From: an uncultured Bacteroidales bacterium
GTDB taxonomy: Bacteria > Bacteroidota > Bacteroidia > Bacteroidales > P3
Reading direction: 5' to 3'
Assembly: GCA_910578275.1 (NCBI GenBank)
Contig: CAJTPR010000009.1
Coordinates: 1 to 64,000 of the forward strand
Length of the DNA: 64,000 nucleotides
The notes beneath the pieces were generated by a model. The model did not search any database and was not told the origin of the DNA. It saw only the letters and a list, made by a program, of their open reading frames with translations. Positions 19,929 to 28,977 of the stretch are shown piece by piece (position 1 is the first letter of the stretch; each line of letters begins with the position of its first letter). The translations under genes were made by a program, and so were the position numbers.

Positions 19929-21665
19929 ATGAATTTCTTCAAGCACATACCGGTCCGCAAGTGCGCACCCGCCTGCTTTCGGGTACTCCTCGCCATGAGC
20001 ACGCTTCCTGCCTGGTCGCAAAGGGAATCGTACCAAAACGACAGCCTGTTCCTCGAAGCCACCTCCCTTTACATCACCGACCGGCCGCAACAAGCCTTGG
20101 ACATTTACCGCGCCTTGCTCCAGAAAGATCCCGCAAACGCCACGGCGGCCTACCAGATAAGCAACATCCTGGCCGAAAGCAACAAGTTCTCGGATGCGAT
20201 CGTGTATGCCGAAAAGGCTTGTCTGGAAAAGCCCGAAAACGAATGGTTCCAACTTCTGCGGGCACAACTCTACAAGAGCACGCGACAGTTCAAGAAAGCA
20301 GGCGAAGTCTTTTCCATCTTGAGCGGACAACATCCGCAAAAGCTGGACTATGCCTATGAAAAGGCGAACATGGCGGTCATGGCGGGCGATCTGGCCTCGG
20401 CCGTCTCCGTCTATGACGACTTGCAGGCCCGTTACGGATTCAACGACGAATGGAGCATGCAGAAATACAAGTTGTACACGGGATTGAACGATCTCAAGGC
20501 CGCCCGCGAAGAAATCAAGACGATCAGCGCGGCCATGCCCGGGCAGACCAAGTACATGGAAATCCTCGCCCAGATCTGCATGAAGGAAAAAGACTACAAG
20601 CAAGCGCATCAATATTTCAAGAAGATATTGGAACTCAAGCCTGACGACCCGTATATCCACGTTTCCCTGGCCGACTATTACCAAAACACGAAAAACTTCA
20701 ACGCGGCTTTCCGTTCGCTGGAAAAGGCCATCGCCAATCCCCGGCTCGACTTCAAGACCAAACTGAGCGTGGTCGCAGCCCATGCGGCGAAGGCGAATGA
20801 AGGCAAGGCCGACGAAATCCTCATGCAAACCGCCAAGCTGTACGAAGCGCTGGACAACGCCCATCCCGATCAGGCGGAAGGATTCTTCACACACGCGAAA
20901 TTCCTGCTCATGCTCGAAAACACGGAAGCAGCCAGGCAACTCCTGGAAAAAGCCGTCTCCTTGGATTCGAACGTTTTCGGCAGTTGGGAATTGCTGCTTT
21001 TCACCGCCTACCAGGAATTCGACACCGTCTTGATGGAAACTGCCGGCGAACAAGCTTGCGAACGGTTCCCCGAACAAGCCTCTCCCTATATGTACCGCGC
21101 CGTGGCCGCCCTTGTCAAGGACAAGCATGCCCTGGCCGTGGAACTGGCCGAAGAAGGACAGAAACGCAACATGGGATCCAACCCGTTCGTCGAAAAGGTG
21201 CTGTTGCAGATCCTCGGCGACGGCTATTTTGAATTGGAACAATACGACAAAAGCCTGAACGCCTACGAACGCCTGTTCAAGTCCGATCCCGACGACCGGT
21301 ACGTGCGTAACAATTACGCCTATTACATGGCCGTCATCGGACGCGACCTGGCCAAGGCCGAGGCGATGGCCGACAAGTTATGCAGGGAGGAACCGCACAA
21401 TCCCACGTTCCTGGACACCTACGCATGGGTACTTTTCCGACTCGGCAAATACGCCAAGGCGCTCGAATACGTGGAAAAGTCATTGAGACACGGCGCGGAC
21501 AAGGAAGCCACGATATGGGACCACAAGGGAGACATACTCTATCGCCTGGGAGACGTTCCCAAGGCAGTGGAGGCCTGGAAGACCGCGCTGGAACTTTCGG
21601 GCGGGAAAGCCAGGAACGAAATCGAAAACAAAATAAGAAAACACGGTCTTGCCGATGAACGATAA
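19929..21665 (+). CDS. Exported tetratricopeptide repeat protein
   Basis: This 578-residue protein has an N-terminal signal-like segment (ACFRVLLAMSTLPAWSQ) and then consists almost wholly of TPR helices, for example the repeats around ALDIYRALLQKDPANATAAY, AHQYFKKILELKPDDPYIHV, and AYERLFKSDPDDRYVRNNYA. TPR arrays are protein-interaction scaffolds; a periplasmic or outer-membrane-associated role is likely. The gene lies between the nucleotidyltransferase and the DUF4292 lipoprotein, and its last codons overlap the next start, suggesting coupled translation. The trio TPR, DUF4292 and M23-like protein is a recurrent Bacteroidota neighbourhood, which suggests a shared envelope job that is not yet defined. 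Confidence 0.85.
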   Translation: MNFFKHIPVRKCAPACFRVLLAMSTLPAWSQRESYQNDSLFLEATSLYITDRPQQALDIYRALLQKDPANATAAYQISNILAESNKFSDAIVYAEKACLEKPENEWFQLLRAQLYKSTRQFKKAGEVFSILSGQHPQKLDYAYEKANMAVMAGDLASAVSVYDDLQARYGFNDEWSMQKYKLYTGLNDLKAAREEIKTISAAMPGQTKYMEILAQICMKEKDYKQAHQYFKKILELKPDDPYIHVSLADYYQNTKNFNAAFRSLEKAIANPRLDFKTKLSVVAAHAAKANEGKADEILMQTAKLYEALDNAHPDQAEGFFTHAKFLLMLENTEAARQLLEKAVSLDSNVFGSWELLLFTAYQEFDTVLMETAGEQACERFPEQASPYMYRAVAALVKDKHALAVELAEEGQKRNMGSNPFVEKVLLQILGDGYFELEQYDKSLNAYERLFKSDPDDRYVRNNYAYYMAVIGRDLAKAEAMADKLCREEPHNPTFLDTYAWVLFRLGKYAKALEYVEKSLRHGADKEATIWDHKGDILYRLGDVPKAVEAWKTALELSGGKARNEIENKIRKHGLADER

Positions 21666-22515
21666 CATGCAAAAAGCCGCGCGCGTCCTTTCGCCCCTTC
21701 TCTTCCTTTGCTTGTTTCTCCTTTCCGGATGCAGGGAAGACCGGCAGGATCGCGGCTGGCAGAACCAGGATTTCACGATAGACGAAATCCTGGCAGATGA
21801 ATCCCGCGACTCGGCGGACTTCATCCTCAAGAAAGCGATGGCGCGCAACACGCGATTCTCCACTTTCGCCGCCAACCTGGACATCCGGTTGAAGCTGGAC
21901 AAGCATGTCATAGGCTTCGGCGGGCAATTGCGCGTAAAAAAGGACGAGATACTCTGGGCAAGCTGCCAGAAGTTCGGATTTGAACTGTTCCGCGCCAAGG
22001 CCACGCCCGATTCGCTGGTCTTTTACAGCAAGCCCGGAAACATGGCCTCGGCTTACGTGGCCGACTCGATGAAGGAGCTGCTATGCACGACCTTTTCCTT
22101 GATGCAATGCCTTTTCATGCGTCAAACGGATTCGACGATGCTCAAAGGCGACCGGACGCTTTCTTCCGCACAGGACACATGGATCCTGAACGGACTGGCA
22201 AACGACAGCGTGGCATGGCAATTGCATGTGGGCAAGGAGGACTTTCGCCCCACGGGCATCGGAATCCAGGTGAGGCAGGACCGTTCGACGCTGCAGATAC
22301 ACGTATCCTACCGAGGCGAAAACGGATTCGACGTAAGGCTTTCGGAAAACGGCAAATCGATGGTGGAGGCCTCCGTCGATTATGTCAAGACCCGCTGGAA
22401 TGAAACACTCTCCTATCCCTTGTCCGTTCCTGCCGGCATCCGGGTCGAGATGAACCACGGGCTGATGAAGAATTTGGAAAAAAGCCGCCGGCAACACGGC
22501 TTGGAAACGGAATAA
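21655..22515 (+). CDS. DUF4292-type lipoprotein
   Basis: The 286-residue product starts MNDNMQKAARVLSPLLFLCL and has a lipobox LLSGC, so it is a predicted lipoprotein; the residues after the Cys (REDRQD) are charged. An alternative start is the ATG at 21667. The body is beta-rich, with repeated segments such as FAANLDIRLKLDKHVIGFGG and LRVKKDEILWASCQKFGFE, which resembles LolA/LolB-like lipoprotein-carrier folds and the Bacteroidota DUF4292 family. An outer membrane or periplasmic carrier role is an inference. Its start overlaps the TPR gene by 11 bases and the M23-like gene follows seven bases after its stop. Confidence 0.8.
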   Translation: MNDNMQKAARVLSPLLFLCLFLLSGCREDRQDRGWQNQDFTIDEILADESRDSADFILKKAMARNTRFSTFAANLDIRLKLDKHVIGFGGQLRVKKDEILWASCQKFGFELFRAKATPDSLVFYSKPGNMASAYVADSMKELLCTTFSLMQCLFMRQTDSTMLKGDRTLSSAQDTWILNGLANDSVAWQLHVGKEDFRPTGIGIQVRQDRSTLQIHVSYRGENGFDVRLSENGKSMVEASVDYVKTRWNETLSYPLSVPAGIRVEMNHGLMKNLEKSRRQHGLETE

Positions 22516-22521
22516 ACACAC

Positions 22522-23754
22522 ATGGAAATGAACGGCTTTGCCCACAAATACATAAGGTTCCTGGCCGGAATGCTCTTGGCGGCCTTCGTCTTTTCCGCCC
22601 CGGCGCAAGACCGGAAGACACTGGAGGCGAACAAGAAAAAACTGGAGCAGGAAATCGCCCAGACCAACAAGCAGCTGGACAAGACCAGCAAGCGGAAGAA
22701 GGCCACTGTGGCCGAACTCCAGCTTGTAAACAGCAATATCAGCAAACGTCAGCAGCTCATCCGCGGCCTGACCCAGGAAGTGACGCTTACCGAACGCGAG
22801 ATAGGCCGTCTCCAAAGCAAGATCAACCGATTGGGCGGAGACATCGAGAACCTGAAGAAAGAATACGCCAAATTGATTTCCATGGCCCGCCGGCACAGGA
22901 ACCAATATTCGCTGCTGATGTTCCTCTTCTCGTCGAACGACTTCAACCAAGCTTGGCGGAGGCTACGTTACCTGAGCCAATACGACGACTATATGCGCAA
23001 GCAGGTGGCGATCATCACCGAGAAGCAGGAAGTGCTCGCAAGCAGCAGGAAAAGCCTTGAAACGGAACGGAACAACAAGCAGAAACTGGTCGTTTCCCAG
23101 GAAAAGGCGAAAAAGGAACTGGAAAAGGAACAGCGCGACAAGAACAAGATCGTCGCCCAACTCAAGAAACAGGAAAGTTCACTGCGTACCAAACTGCAAG
23201 GCCAGCAGAAGAAAGTAAGGCAACTGAACGACCAGATCAAGAAAATCATCGAAGCGGAAATACGTGCCTCGCAGAAAAAGGAAACCGCCGCCAAGCCCGG
23301 CAGCAGCACTTCCTACGCGCTCACACCTGCCGAAAAGGCGCTTTCATCCAACTTCGAAAGCAACAAGGGAAAACTGCCCTGGCCGCTGGAACGAGGCACG
23401 ATCTCAAGCCGTTTCGGCACCCATCCGCATCCGGTCATCAGCAACCTCACCGTCACCAACAACGGCATCGACATCCTCACCGAAAAAGGAGCCTCCGCGC
23501 GGGCGGTGTTCAAGGGCGAAGTCTGCAACATAGAATCCGCCTACGGACTCAAGTTCGTCATGGTCCGGCACGGAGCCTACATCACCGTCTATGCCAACCT
23601 CGACCAGGTCTACGTGAAAAAAGGGCAGACGGTCGATACCAAACAGAAGATAGGCCGCGTCTACCACGACACGGAGGAAAACAAGTCCGAACTGCAATTC
23701 CAGATTTGGAAGAACACCACGAAACTGAACCCTGAATCATGGATCGTCCGATGA
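22522..23754 (+). CDS. EnvC-like murein hydrolase activator (degenerate LytM domain)
   Basis: The 410-residue protein has a signal peptide (about 1-28), a long coiled coil (about 30-250, rich in K, E, Q and L) and a C-terminal M23/LytM domain (about 285-410). This is the architecture of EnvC, which activates N-acetylmuramoyl-L-alanine amidases in the periplasm. Active LytM enzymes bind zinc through HxxxD and a later HxH. Here the first motif reads NNGID and the second reads YANL, so two zinc His are Asn. A non-catalytic activator role is therefore more likely than peptidase activity. Its TGA overlaps the ATG of the next gene (ATGA). Confidence 0.87.
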   Translation: MEMNGFAHKYIRFLAGMLLAAFVFSAPAQDRKTLEANKKKLEQEIAQTNKQLDKTSKRKKATVAELQLVNSNISKRQQLIRGLTQEVTLTEREIGRLQSKINRLGGDIENLKKEYAKLISMARRHRNQYSLLMFLFSSNDFNQAWRRLRYLSQYDDYMRKQVAIITEKQEVLASSRKSLETERNNKQKLVVSQEKAKKELEKEQRDKNKIVAQLKKQESSLRTKLQGQQKKVRQLNDQIKKIIEAEIRASQKKETAAKPGSSTSYALTPAEKALSSNFESNKGKLPWPLERGTISSRFGTHPHPVISNLTVTNNGIDILTEKGASARAVFKGEVCNIESAYGLKFVMVRHGAYITVYANLDQVYVKKGQTVDTKQKIGRVYHDTEENKSELQFQIWKNTTKLNPESWIVR

Positions 23755-24326
23755 ACATTTGCGTCTACTGCGGTTCGGCCATGGGAAACGGCGGGACCTA
23801 CGCCTCTGCGGCACGGGAAACAGGGCGCATGATCGCCCGCATGGGGCTTGCCCTTGTCTACGGCGGTGCATGCTGCGGCACGATGGGCCAAGTGGCCGAC
23901 GCGGTAATGGAACACGGAGGGAAGGTGCACGGCATCATCCCCGACTTCTTCGAAAACCATGAGTTCGAGGTGATTCACCCCGGCCTCACCAAGCTCACGC
24001 GGGTAAGGACCATGGCCGAACGCAAGGAAATGCTCATCGCCGAAGCCGACCTTTTCCTGACCTTGCCCGGTTCGTACGGCACGATGGACGAACTTTTCGA
24101 GACATTGGTACTGGTACAGCTCAAACGAATCGAAAAACCCGTTTTCTTGCTAAATTTGGACGGTTTTTACGATGCCATGCTGCTGCAGCTGGACAAGATG
24201 CAGGAAGCCGGATTCCTGAACGCGGAAAACCGACGCCTGCTTCATGTGGCGGACACGACGGAGGAACTCGAGAAAGAGTTGCGCCGCCTTATCCGGATTA
24301 CTGACTTGAAAAAACAAGAAAAATGA
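23751..24326 (+). CDS. LOG family (TIGR00730) Rossmann-fold protein
   Basis: The start at 23751 (MNICVYCGSAMGNG) overlaps the stop of the EnvC-like gene, giving 191 residues. The fold is the LOG/YgdH-type lysine decarboxylase-like Rossmann family: YGGACCGTMG near 40, a nucleotide-binding segment, and PGSYGTMDELFE near 105, a variant of the family motif PGGxGTxxE in which the second Gly is Ser. Family members hydrolyse nucleotide 5'-monophosphates to ribose-5-phosphate and base; in plants and some bacteria the substrate is a cytokinin ribotide. The bacterial role is usually nucleotide salvage or quality control. The thioredoxin-fold gene overlaps its stop by four bases. Confidence 0.88.
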   Translation: MNICVYCGSAMGNGGTYASAARETGRMIARMGLALVYGGACCGTMGQVADAVMEHGGKVHGIIPDFFENHEFEVIHPGLTKLTRVRTMAERKEMLIAEADLFLTLPGSYGTMDELFETLVLVQLKRIEKPVFLLNLDGFYDAMLLQLDKMQEAGFLNAENRRLLHVADTTEELEKELRRLIRITDLKKQEK

Positions 24327-25819
24327 AAAGACATGTTTCGGCTCTCCTGCCGGTACTTTTGTCCGGTCTCGGCATTTTCACCCAAGCCTGGGGCACGCCC
24401 GCCGGATTCGAGATCAAGGTGAAAATCAGGAATTATCCCGATTCCCTCAAAAACGAGTTGTATTTAGGATACTACAACTGGTCGTCGCAATACATTTCCG
24501 ACACCGCCCGCTACGACGCCAAGACCAAATCGTACCTTTTCAAGGGCGAAACGGCCAAACCCGGCGGAATGTACATGCTCATCACGGCCGACAAGCGTTA
24601 CGTCGATTTCATTTTCGACCAAGACCAGCACATCGAAATCGAGACGGGTTATCCCGACCTGTTCGACGGCATCAAGTTCCGCAATTCGCCCGAAAACGAG
24701 ACCTACCAGGCCTTCGCCGAGACCGGCACCAAGGATTACAAGGAAATGAACCGCCTGCAAGACGAATACAGGAACGCCGAAGCCGCCACGGATACGGCCA
24801 AGGCTTCGCGCCTGCGAGGGGAACTGAACGACCTGCACAAGAAAATGAACGAAGACCGCGAGGCGTTCATACGTGCCAATCCCGGAAACCTCATGGCCTC
24901 CATATTCAAGGCGCAGAAAGACGTGGACGTGCCCGAAGCGCCTGCCGGAGTGCCCGATTCGTTGAAAATGAACTGGCAGTACGAGTACTACAAGAACCAT
25001 TACTTCGACCATTTCGACTTGTGCGACGACCGGCTCATCAGGACCCCTCTGGTCCACCAGCGCATCAAGTCTTTCCATGAACGGGTCCTGGGCATGCAGA
25101 GCCCCGACAGCATCAAATACGCATGGGAACGCCAGATAGAGAAGGCGCGTTGCGGAAACGGCAAGGGGGAAATCTTCAAATACCTGATCTGGTTTCCCGT
25201 GGATGCCTATCAACGTTCCGAAATCATCGGGCACGACGCCATATGGGTTTACTTGGCCAAGAAATATTACTTGGGAGGAGACGCCTACTGGGCCTCCAAG
25301 AGCATCGTGGAAAATTTCCGCAAACGGATCGAGCGCGTGGAACCGCTCTTGATCGGAAACCGGCCAGCCGAATTCTATTGTCCCGACACCTCCATCGTAA
25401 GCAAGGGCGAGAACCACGACTGGGTTTCGGTGTTCTCTTCGCCCAGAAAATATTCGGTCATCATCTTCTGGTCCACCTCGTGCGGTCACTGCCGCACGGC
25501 CATGCCGCAATGGCACAAGCTGTACATGGAAAAGAAAGACATCCTGGATTTCGAAGTCTTCGCCATCTGCAAGGATTTCGATATTCCCGAATGGATGAAA
25601 TACGTCAAGGAGCACGACCTGGGCGACTGGATCAACCTCAACGGCAAGGAATCGAACCTCGACTACAACGACGCATGGGACATCACCACCACGCCCACCG
25701 TCTATGTGATCGACCGGCAAAAACGCATCGTCACCAAGAAAATCGACCCGCAATACCTGGAAGACTTCATCCGCAACTGGCAAAGCACCTACTATCCGGA
25801 AGAAGCCCCGTTGAAATAG
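24323..25819 (+). CDS. Exported thioredoxin-fold protein (DUF5106/TlpA-like)
   Basis: The 498-residue protein has a signal peptide (about 1-25, ending QAWGTPAG). The N-terminal part (about 28-130) resembles the DUF4369 beta domain (IKVKIRNYPDSLKNELYLGY); a helical region, probably DUF5106, follows. The C-terminal 140 residues are a TlpA/AhpC-like thioredoxin fold with the redox site STSCGHCRTAMPQW, that is CGHC, and the cis-Pro strand TTTPTVYVID. Such proteins are periplasmic thiol-disulfide reductases in Bacteroidota. It overlaps the LOG gene by four bases (ATGA) and ends the operon at the palindromic terminator. Confidence 0.85.
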   Translation: MKRHVSALLPVLLSGLGIFTQAWGTPAGFEIKVKIRNYPDSLKNELYLGYYNWSSQYISDTARYDAKTKSYLFKGETAKPGGMYMLITADKRYVDFIFDQDQHIEIETGYPDLFDGIKFRNSPENETYQAFAETGTKDYKEMNRLQDEYRNAEAATDTAKASRLRGELNDLHKKMNEDREAFIRANPGNLMASIFKAQKDVDVPEAPAGVPDSLKMNWQYEYYKNHYFDHFDLCDDRLIRTPLVHQRIKSFHERVLGMQSPDSIKYAWERQIEKARCGNGKGEIFKYLIWFPVDAYQRSEIIGHDAIWVYLAKKYYLGGDAYWASKSIVENFRKRIERVEPLLIGNRPAEFYCPDTSIVSKGENHDWVSVFSSPRKYSVIIFWSTSCGHCRTAMPQWHKLYMEKKDILDFEVFAICKDFDIPEWMKYVKEHDLGDWINLNGKESNLDYNDAWDITTTPTVYVIDRQKRIVTKKIDPQYLEDFIRNWQSTYYPEEAPLK

Positions 25820-25829
25820 CCGTTCCCGG

Positions 25830-25879
25830 CCTGAAAGAAAAAAGGCGGCCTCTCGAGAGGCCGCCTTTTTTCTTTCAGG
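25830..25879. terminator. Perfect 50-base palindrome serving as bidirectional terminator
   Basis: The left arm (25830-25854) is the exact reverse complement of the right arm (25855-25879) with no loop between them. It contains a GC-rich core GGCGGCCTC flanked by an A-tract on the left and a T-tract on the right, so it reads as a good rho-independent terminator from both directions. It separates the plus-strand envelope operon from the converging porZ-recO unit and includes the recO stop codon (25875-25877). Confidence 0.9.
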
Positions 25880-26606
25880 AAAACAACTCCCGCAAGACGG
25901 ACAACGACTTGAAATTTCCTTCCACGCCCGACTGCAACTGGCAATATCGCGTCAAGGCCTGCACGAGCGAAAAACGCAAGGCCGACGGAAACAATGTCAA
26001 GGAAGGGAAATTTCCCTTGAGGGAACGTTCGTCAAGCAAACGCGCCAGACCCGCCGCCAAGTCACCTTGCAGGAAATCGGCATGAAGCGGCGGACGGCAA
26101 CCGAAACAGCCTTCGCGCAAATCGAAATAGGCCTGGGGGCTTTCCATACGCGGATAAAAGCCCAACGCCTCGCTCAATTCCAACAAGAAGAACAAATGAA
26201 ACTCGGCCGAATGCCCGTCCTGCGAGTCGAATTCACGCAAGGCAAGGGCTATCTTCCCGTAAAAGGATTCGTCCTGTTCGGCCTGGGTGATGAAGCGGGA
26301 CATGACTTCAGACAAGAAAAGGGCCACGCTGCTCTTGCGCACGTCGGAATACATCGCCCGGTAGGGATACGTCAACTTGGCTTCCCGCAAGAAAGGCAAA
26401 CCCGTATGCTGCTTGCCGCGCGCATAACTGATTTCGACTTGGCTCAACGGAAAAAAACAAGAAGGACGGAACTTGCCGCCGGGCTTCAATCCACCTCTGA
26501 CCATGAACGGACGCATACCCTCAAGACGGGTATATATGTTGACCACCAGGCCATGGTCGCCGTAGCGGGTCTGCCGGACCACTATGCCCTCGGTCGTGAA
26601 AGTCAT
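25875..26606 (-). CDS. recO: DNA repair protein RecO
   Basis: RecO anneals single strands and helps RecR load RecA at gaps in the RecFOR pathway. The start MTFTTEGIVVRQTRYGDHG at 26606 is family-typical and gives 243 residues. The N-terminal OB fold (GLVVNIYTRLEGMRPFMVRG) is followed by the helical domain; only a residual GCFGC is seen where some RecO proteins have a four-Cys zinc finger. Its ATG overlaps the stop of porZ by four bases, so translation is probably coupled. The stop lies inside the palindromic terminator. Confidence 0.93.
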   Translation of the reverse strand: MTFTTEGIVVRQTRYGDHGLVVNIYTRLEGMRPFMVRGGLKPGGKFRPSCFFPLSQVEISYARGKQHTGLPFLREAKLTYPYRAMYSDVRKSSVALFLSEVMSRFITQAEQDESFYGKIALALREFDSQDGHSAEFHLFFLLELSEALGFYPRMESPQAYFDLREGCFGCRPPLHADFLQGDLAAGLARLLDERSLKGNFPSLTLFPSALRFSLVQALTRYCQLQSGVEGNFKSLSVLRELFS

Positions 26607-28918
26607 CGGACATAGAATATTTTGCAGGCCAGTTTCTGCGAACCGGTTTCCTTGCAGGCGAACACGAACAACACGCCGCTGGCAGGACGTTTGCCGTCGA
26701 GCGCGTAGCCGTCCCATGAAATCTGGCCGCCGGTGGCCCGACCCTGATAAATCAGCATGCCCTTGGTATCGGTTATCTTCACGATGGCATTCGAAGGCAA
26801 TCCCCTCACGTTGATAAGCCCTTCGTATCCGGGGCGCACCGGATTGGGAAACGCACGCGCCTCTTCCTTGGGATTTCCTTCGGTGACGGTAGCCGTCCCC
26901 CTGTAGCCTACCAGCCCCATGTCGGTGCCTATGAATACCTCGCCCGTCTTGTCATGCACGGTCACGGCCGTGATGTTGTCCGACAGCAACGGAGAATTTT
27001 CCACGGTGAAATGATGTATTTCGTCCATGCCGTCGTCCGACACCAGATAAATCCCGTCGCCATTGGTCCCGATCCACTTGCGGTTGGCTCCGTCCACGGC
27101 AATGGCGTTCACCTGGGAGTTGCCCAGCAAGTCGACGAGGAAGCCGTCCTTGGGAACCTTTATCGTCTTGGCATTGACCGAAGACTTGTTGCCGGAGGGA
27201 CTGTCGAACATCCTGGCATGCTGGTCTATCACCTTGATACCCCTGTCGGTTCCGATCCAGACATGTCCCAACTGGTCTTCGACGAAACAATATACTTTTT
27301 CGGTCGTCAACGTATTTCCCCGATTGAGATCCACCGCCAAACCTTGCACGGAATTGCCGTCGGTCTTGAATACCGACAGCTCACTGTTGTTGAAACTTAC
27401 CCATTTGGTGCCCCAATAGTCCACCATGATCTTTCCCGGACGTTCATCCGAATTGCCCGCCGCGCGCAAATCATACGATTTCCATGTTCCGTCGCGCACG
27501 TAGCACACCAGCCCCTGCGGGGAAAGGGCGTTGAGCATCCACAAATTCCCTTGACGATCGAATGCCATGTCGTTCACCCGGCAGTCGAGCTGGTTCACCC
27601 GGTTGTCCTGCAAGGCCGAATTGTCCGCATCGAACTTCCACCAGACGCCGTTCGACGTTTTTTCGAGCAAGCCGCCGAAAGAAGACGCGAAGAACAAATG
27701 ACCCGGCTCCCCCGGAACTTCCAACGTCTTGGTTATCGACTTCATCGAACGGTAACCGGTATACGGCGTCCATTTCCCGTCATGGAAAAGGCCGCTGCCG
27801 AAATTCACGTAAAGCGGCTCGAAATATTCGCCGATGCCTCCGCAAGACATCGTCACGCCCCTCCCCGTGGAGGAAACGTCGAAAACGGTATTGCCGCCAG
27901 GTCCGACAAGGGAATAATCCCCGTATTTTCCCGCCTCGGGAAGCAGGCAGGTCATCGTCCCCGAGGCCGTTCCGGCCCATAAGGAACCGTCTTCTTCCCA
28001 CAACAGCGAACTTACGGCAGGCAAGCTACCATCGCCGGAGGAATATTCAATCCGGGCATGCTCGTCAAAGACAACCACACGGCCTTTCGTGCCCGTACTA
28101 TCGACCACGCCCACGGCCACATGGCGGGCATTCCCTTCCATCGCGGCGACGCGATCCCCCTTGTTCTCCGCTTGCCAGAAAAGTCTCCAGCCCGTCCGGA
28201 CGTCGCCCGAATAAATCCGGGTCCCGTCGCTGAAAAACATGCTTCCCAAAGCTTCCGTACAAAACAAGAGGGCCGTCTCCCCGCCCAACGTGTCGGTTTC
28301 CCAGGCCGTATAGTCGTTCAGGTTGGACGAAGAAAGCGCGGCATGCCTCAAGCCTTTCTCCGTGGCCGCATAAAGCGTGTTCTTGTCCGTTCCCAAGGCG
28401 TTCACGGCCAAAGATGCATTGTCGTTCCCGATAAAGTAGGTCTCCTTTATCTCCTGCTTGCGCAAGTCCACGACCACCACCCCGAAAGGCATGGCCAGAT
28501 AGGCATGGGGCCCGTCCACGTGGATGTCACGGATCGACTTGCCGCCGCCGATGTCCTTGACGTATATGTCGAAAAGGGTGAAGACGTCGTTGTCGCCGTA
28601 GACCAGATCCACGCGACCGTCCGAATATCCTACCACGAGAATATCGTGCAAGGACGAATAAGCGACCGCCGAAAGCCCCGTTCCGCTCAACCCGTGGACA
28701 CGGTTCATTTCCAGAAGGCGGTTGTCGATCTTGTCGAGGTACATGAGCTCGGTCGCCATAAGCCCGAAAATCTCGCCATGCCGCTGCGCCATCTGCAGTA
28801 TGGCGGACGGCGCGAAATGCATACGCCACTGTCCTGTCGCCACCGGCTCGGTGGCAAGGGTCTTGCCAAGCAGGCAGAACGCGACCACCCACGAAAGCCA
28901 TGTCTTCGTCATTCTCAT
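26603..28918 (-). CDS. porZ: PorZ-like T9SS attachment-complex protein
   Basis: The 771-residue protein has a signal peptide (about 1-22) and a run of two-component-regulator-type beta-propeller blades, for example ILVVGYSDGRVDLVYGDND, HVWIGTDRGIKVID, NRKWIGTNGDGIYLVSDD and GEVFIGTDMGLVGYRG. It ends with a type IX sorting-like domain (PNPVRPGYEGLINVRGLPSN and following). Length and layout, two propellers plus CTD, match PorZ of Porphyromonas gingivalis, an outer-membrane attachment-complex subunit that supplies anionic LPS to PorU. Start may be 28918 or the second Met at 28912. It is upstream of, and overlaps, recO. Confidence 0.85.
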   Translation of the reverse strand: MRMTKTWLSWVVAFCLLGKTLATEPVATGQWRMHFAPSAILQMAQRHGEIFGLMATELMYLDKIDNRLLEMNRVHGLSGTGLSAVAYSSLHDILVVGYSDGRVDLVYGDNDVFTLFDIYVKDIGGGKSIRDIHVDGPHAYLAMPFGVVVVDLRKQEIKETYFIGNDNASLAVNALGTDKNTLYAATEKGLRHAALSSSNLNDYTAWETDTLGGETALLFCTEALGSMFFSDGTRIYSGDVRTGWRLFWQAENKGDRVAAMEGNARHVAVGVVDSTGTKGRVVVFDEHARIEYSSGDGSLPAVSSLLWEEDGSLWAGTASGTMTCLLPEAGKYGDYSLVGPGGNTVFDVSSTGRGVTMSCGGIGEYFEPLYVNFGSGLFHDGKWTPYTGYRSMKSITKTLEVPGEPGHLFFASSFGGLLEKTSNGVWWKFDADNSALQDNRVNQLDCRVNDMAFDRQGNLWMLNALSPQGLVCYVRDGTWKSYDLRAAGNSDERPGKIMVDYWGTKWVSFNNSELSVFKTDGNSVQGLAVDLNRGNTLTTEKVYCFVEDQLGHVWIGTDRGIKVIDQHARMFDSPSGNKSSVNAKTIKVPKDGFLVDLLGNSQVNAIAVDGANRKWIGTNGDGIYLVSDDGMDEIHHFTVENSPLLSDNITAVTVHDKTGEVFIGTDMGLVGYRGTATVTEGNPKEEARAFPNPVRPGYEGLINVRGLPSNAIVKITDTKGMLIYQGRATGGQISWDGYALDGKRPASGVLFVFACKETGSQKLACKIFYVR

Positions 28919-28963
28919 CGGGAGATGTTTAATGAAAGCACGCGAAGTTAACGATTTTCCCTC

Positions 28964-28971
28964 TATCTTTG
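28964..28971 (+). promoter_or_regulatory. Promoter -7 element for the CPBP protease gene
   Basis: TATCTTTG ends six bases before the ATG at 28978, which predicts an almost leaderless transcript. The -33 element is not clear. Confidence 0.55.
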
Positions 28972-28977
28972 CCCGTC

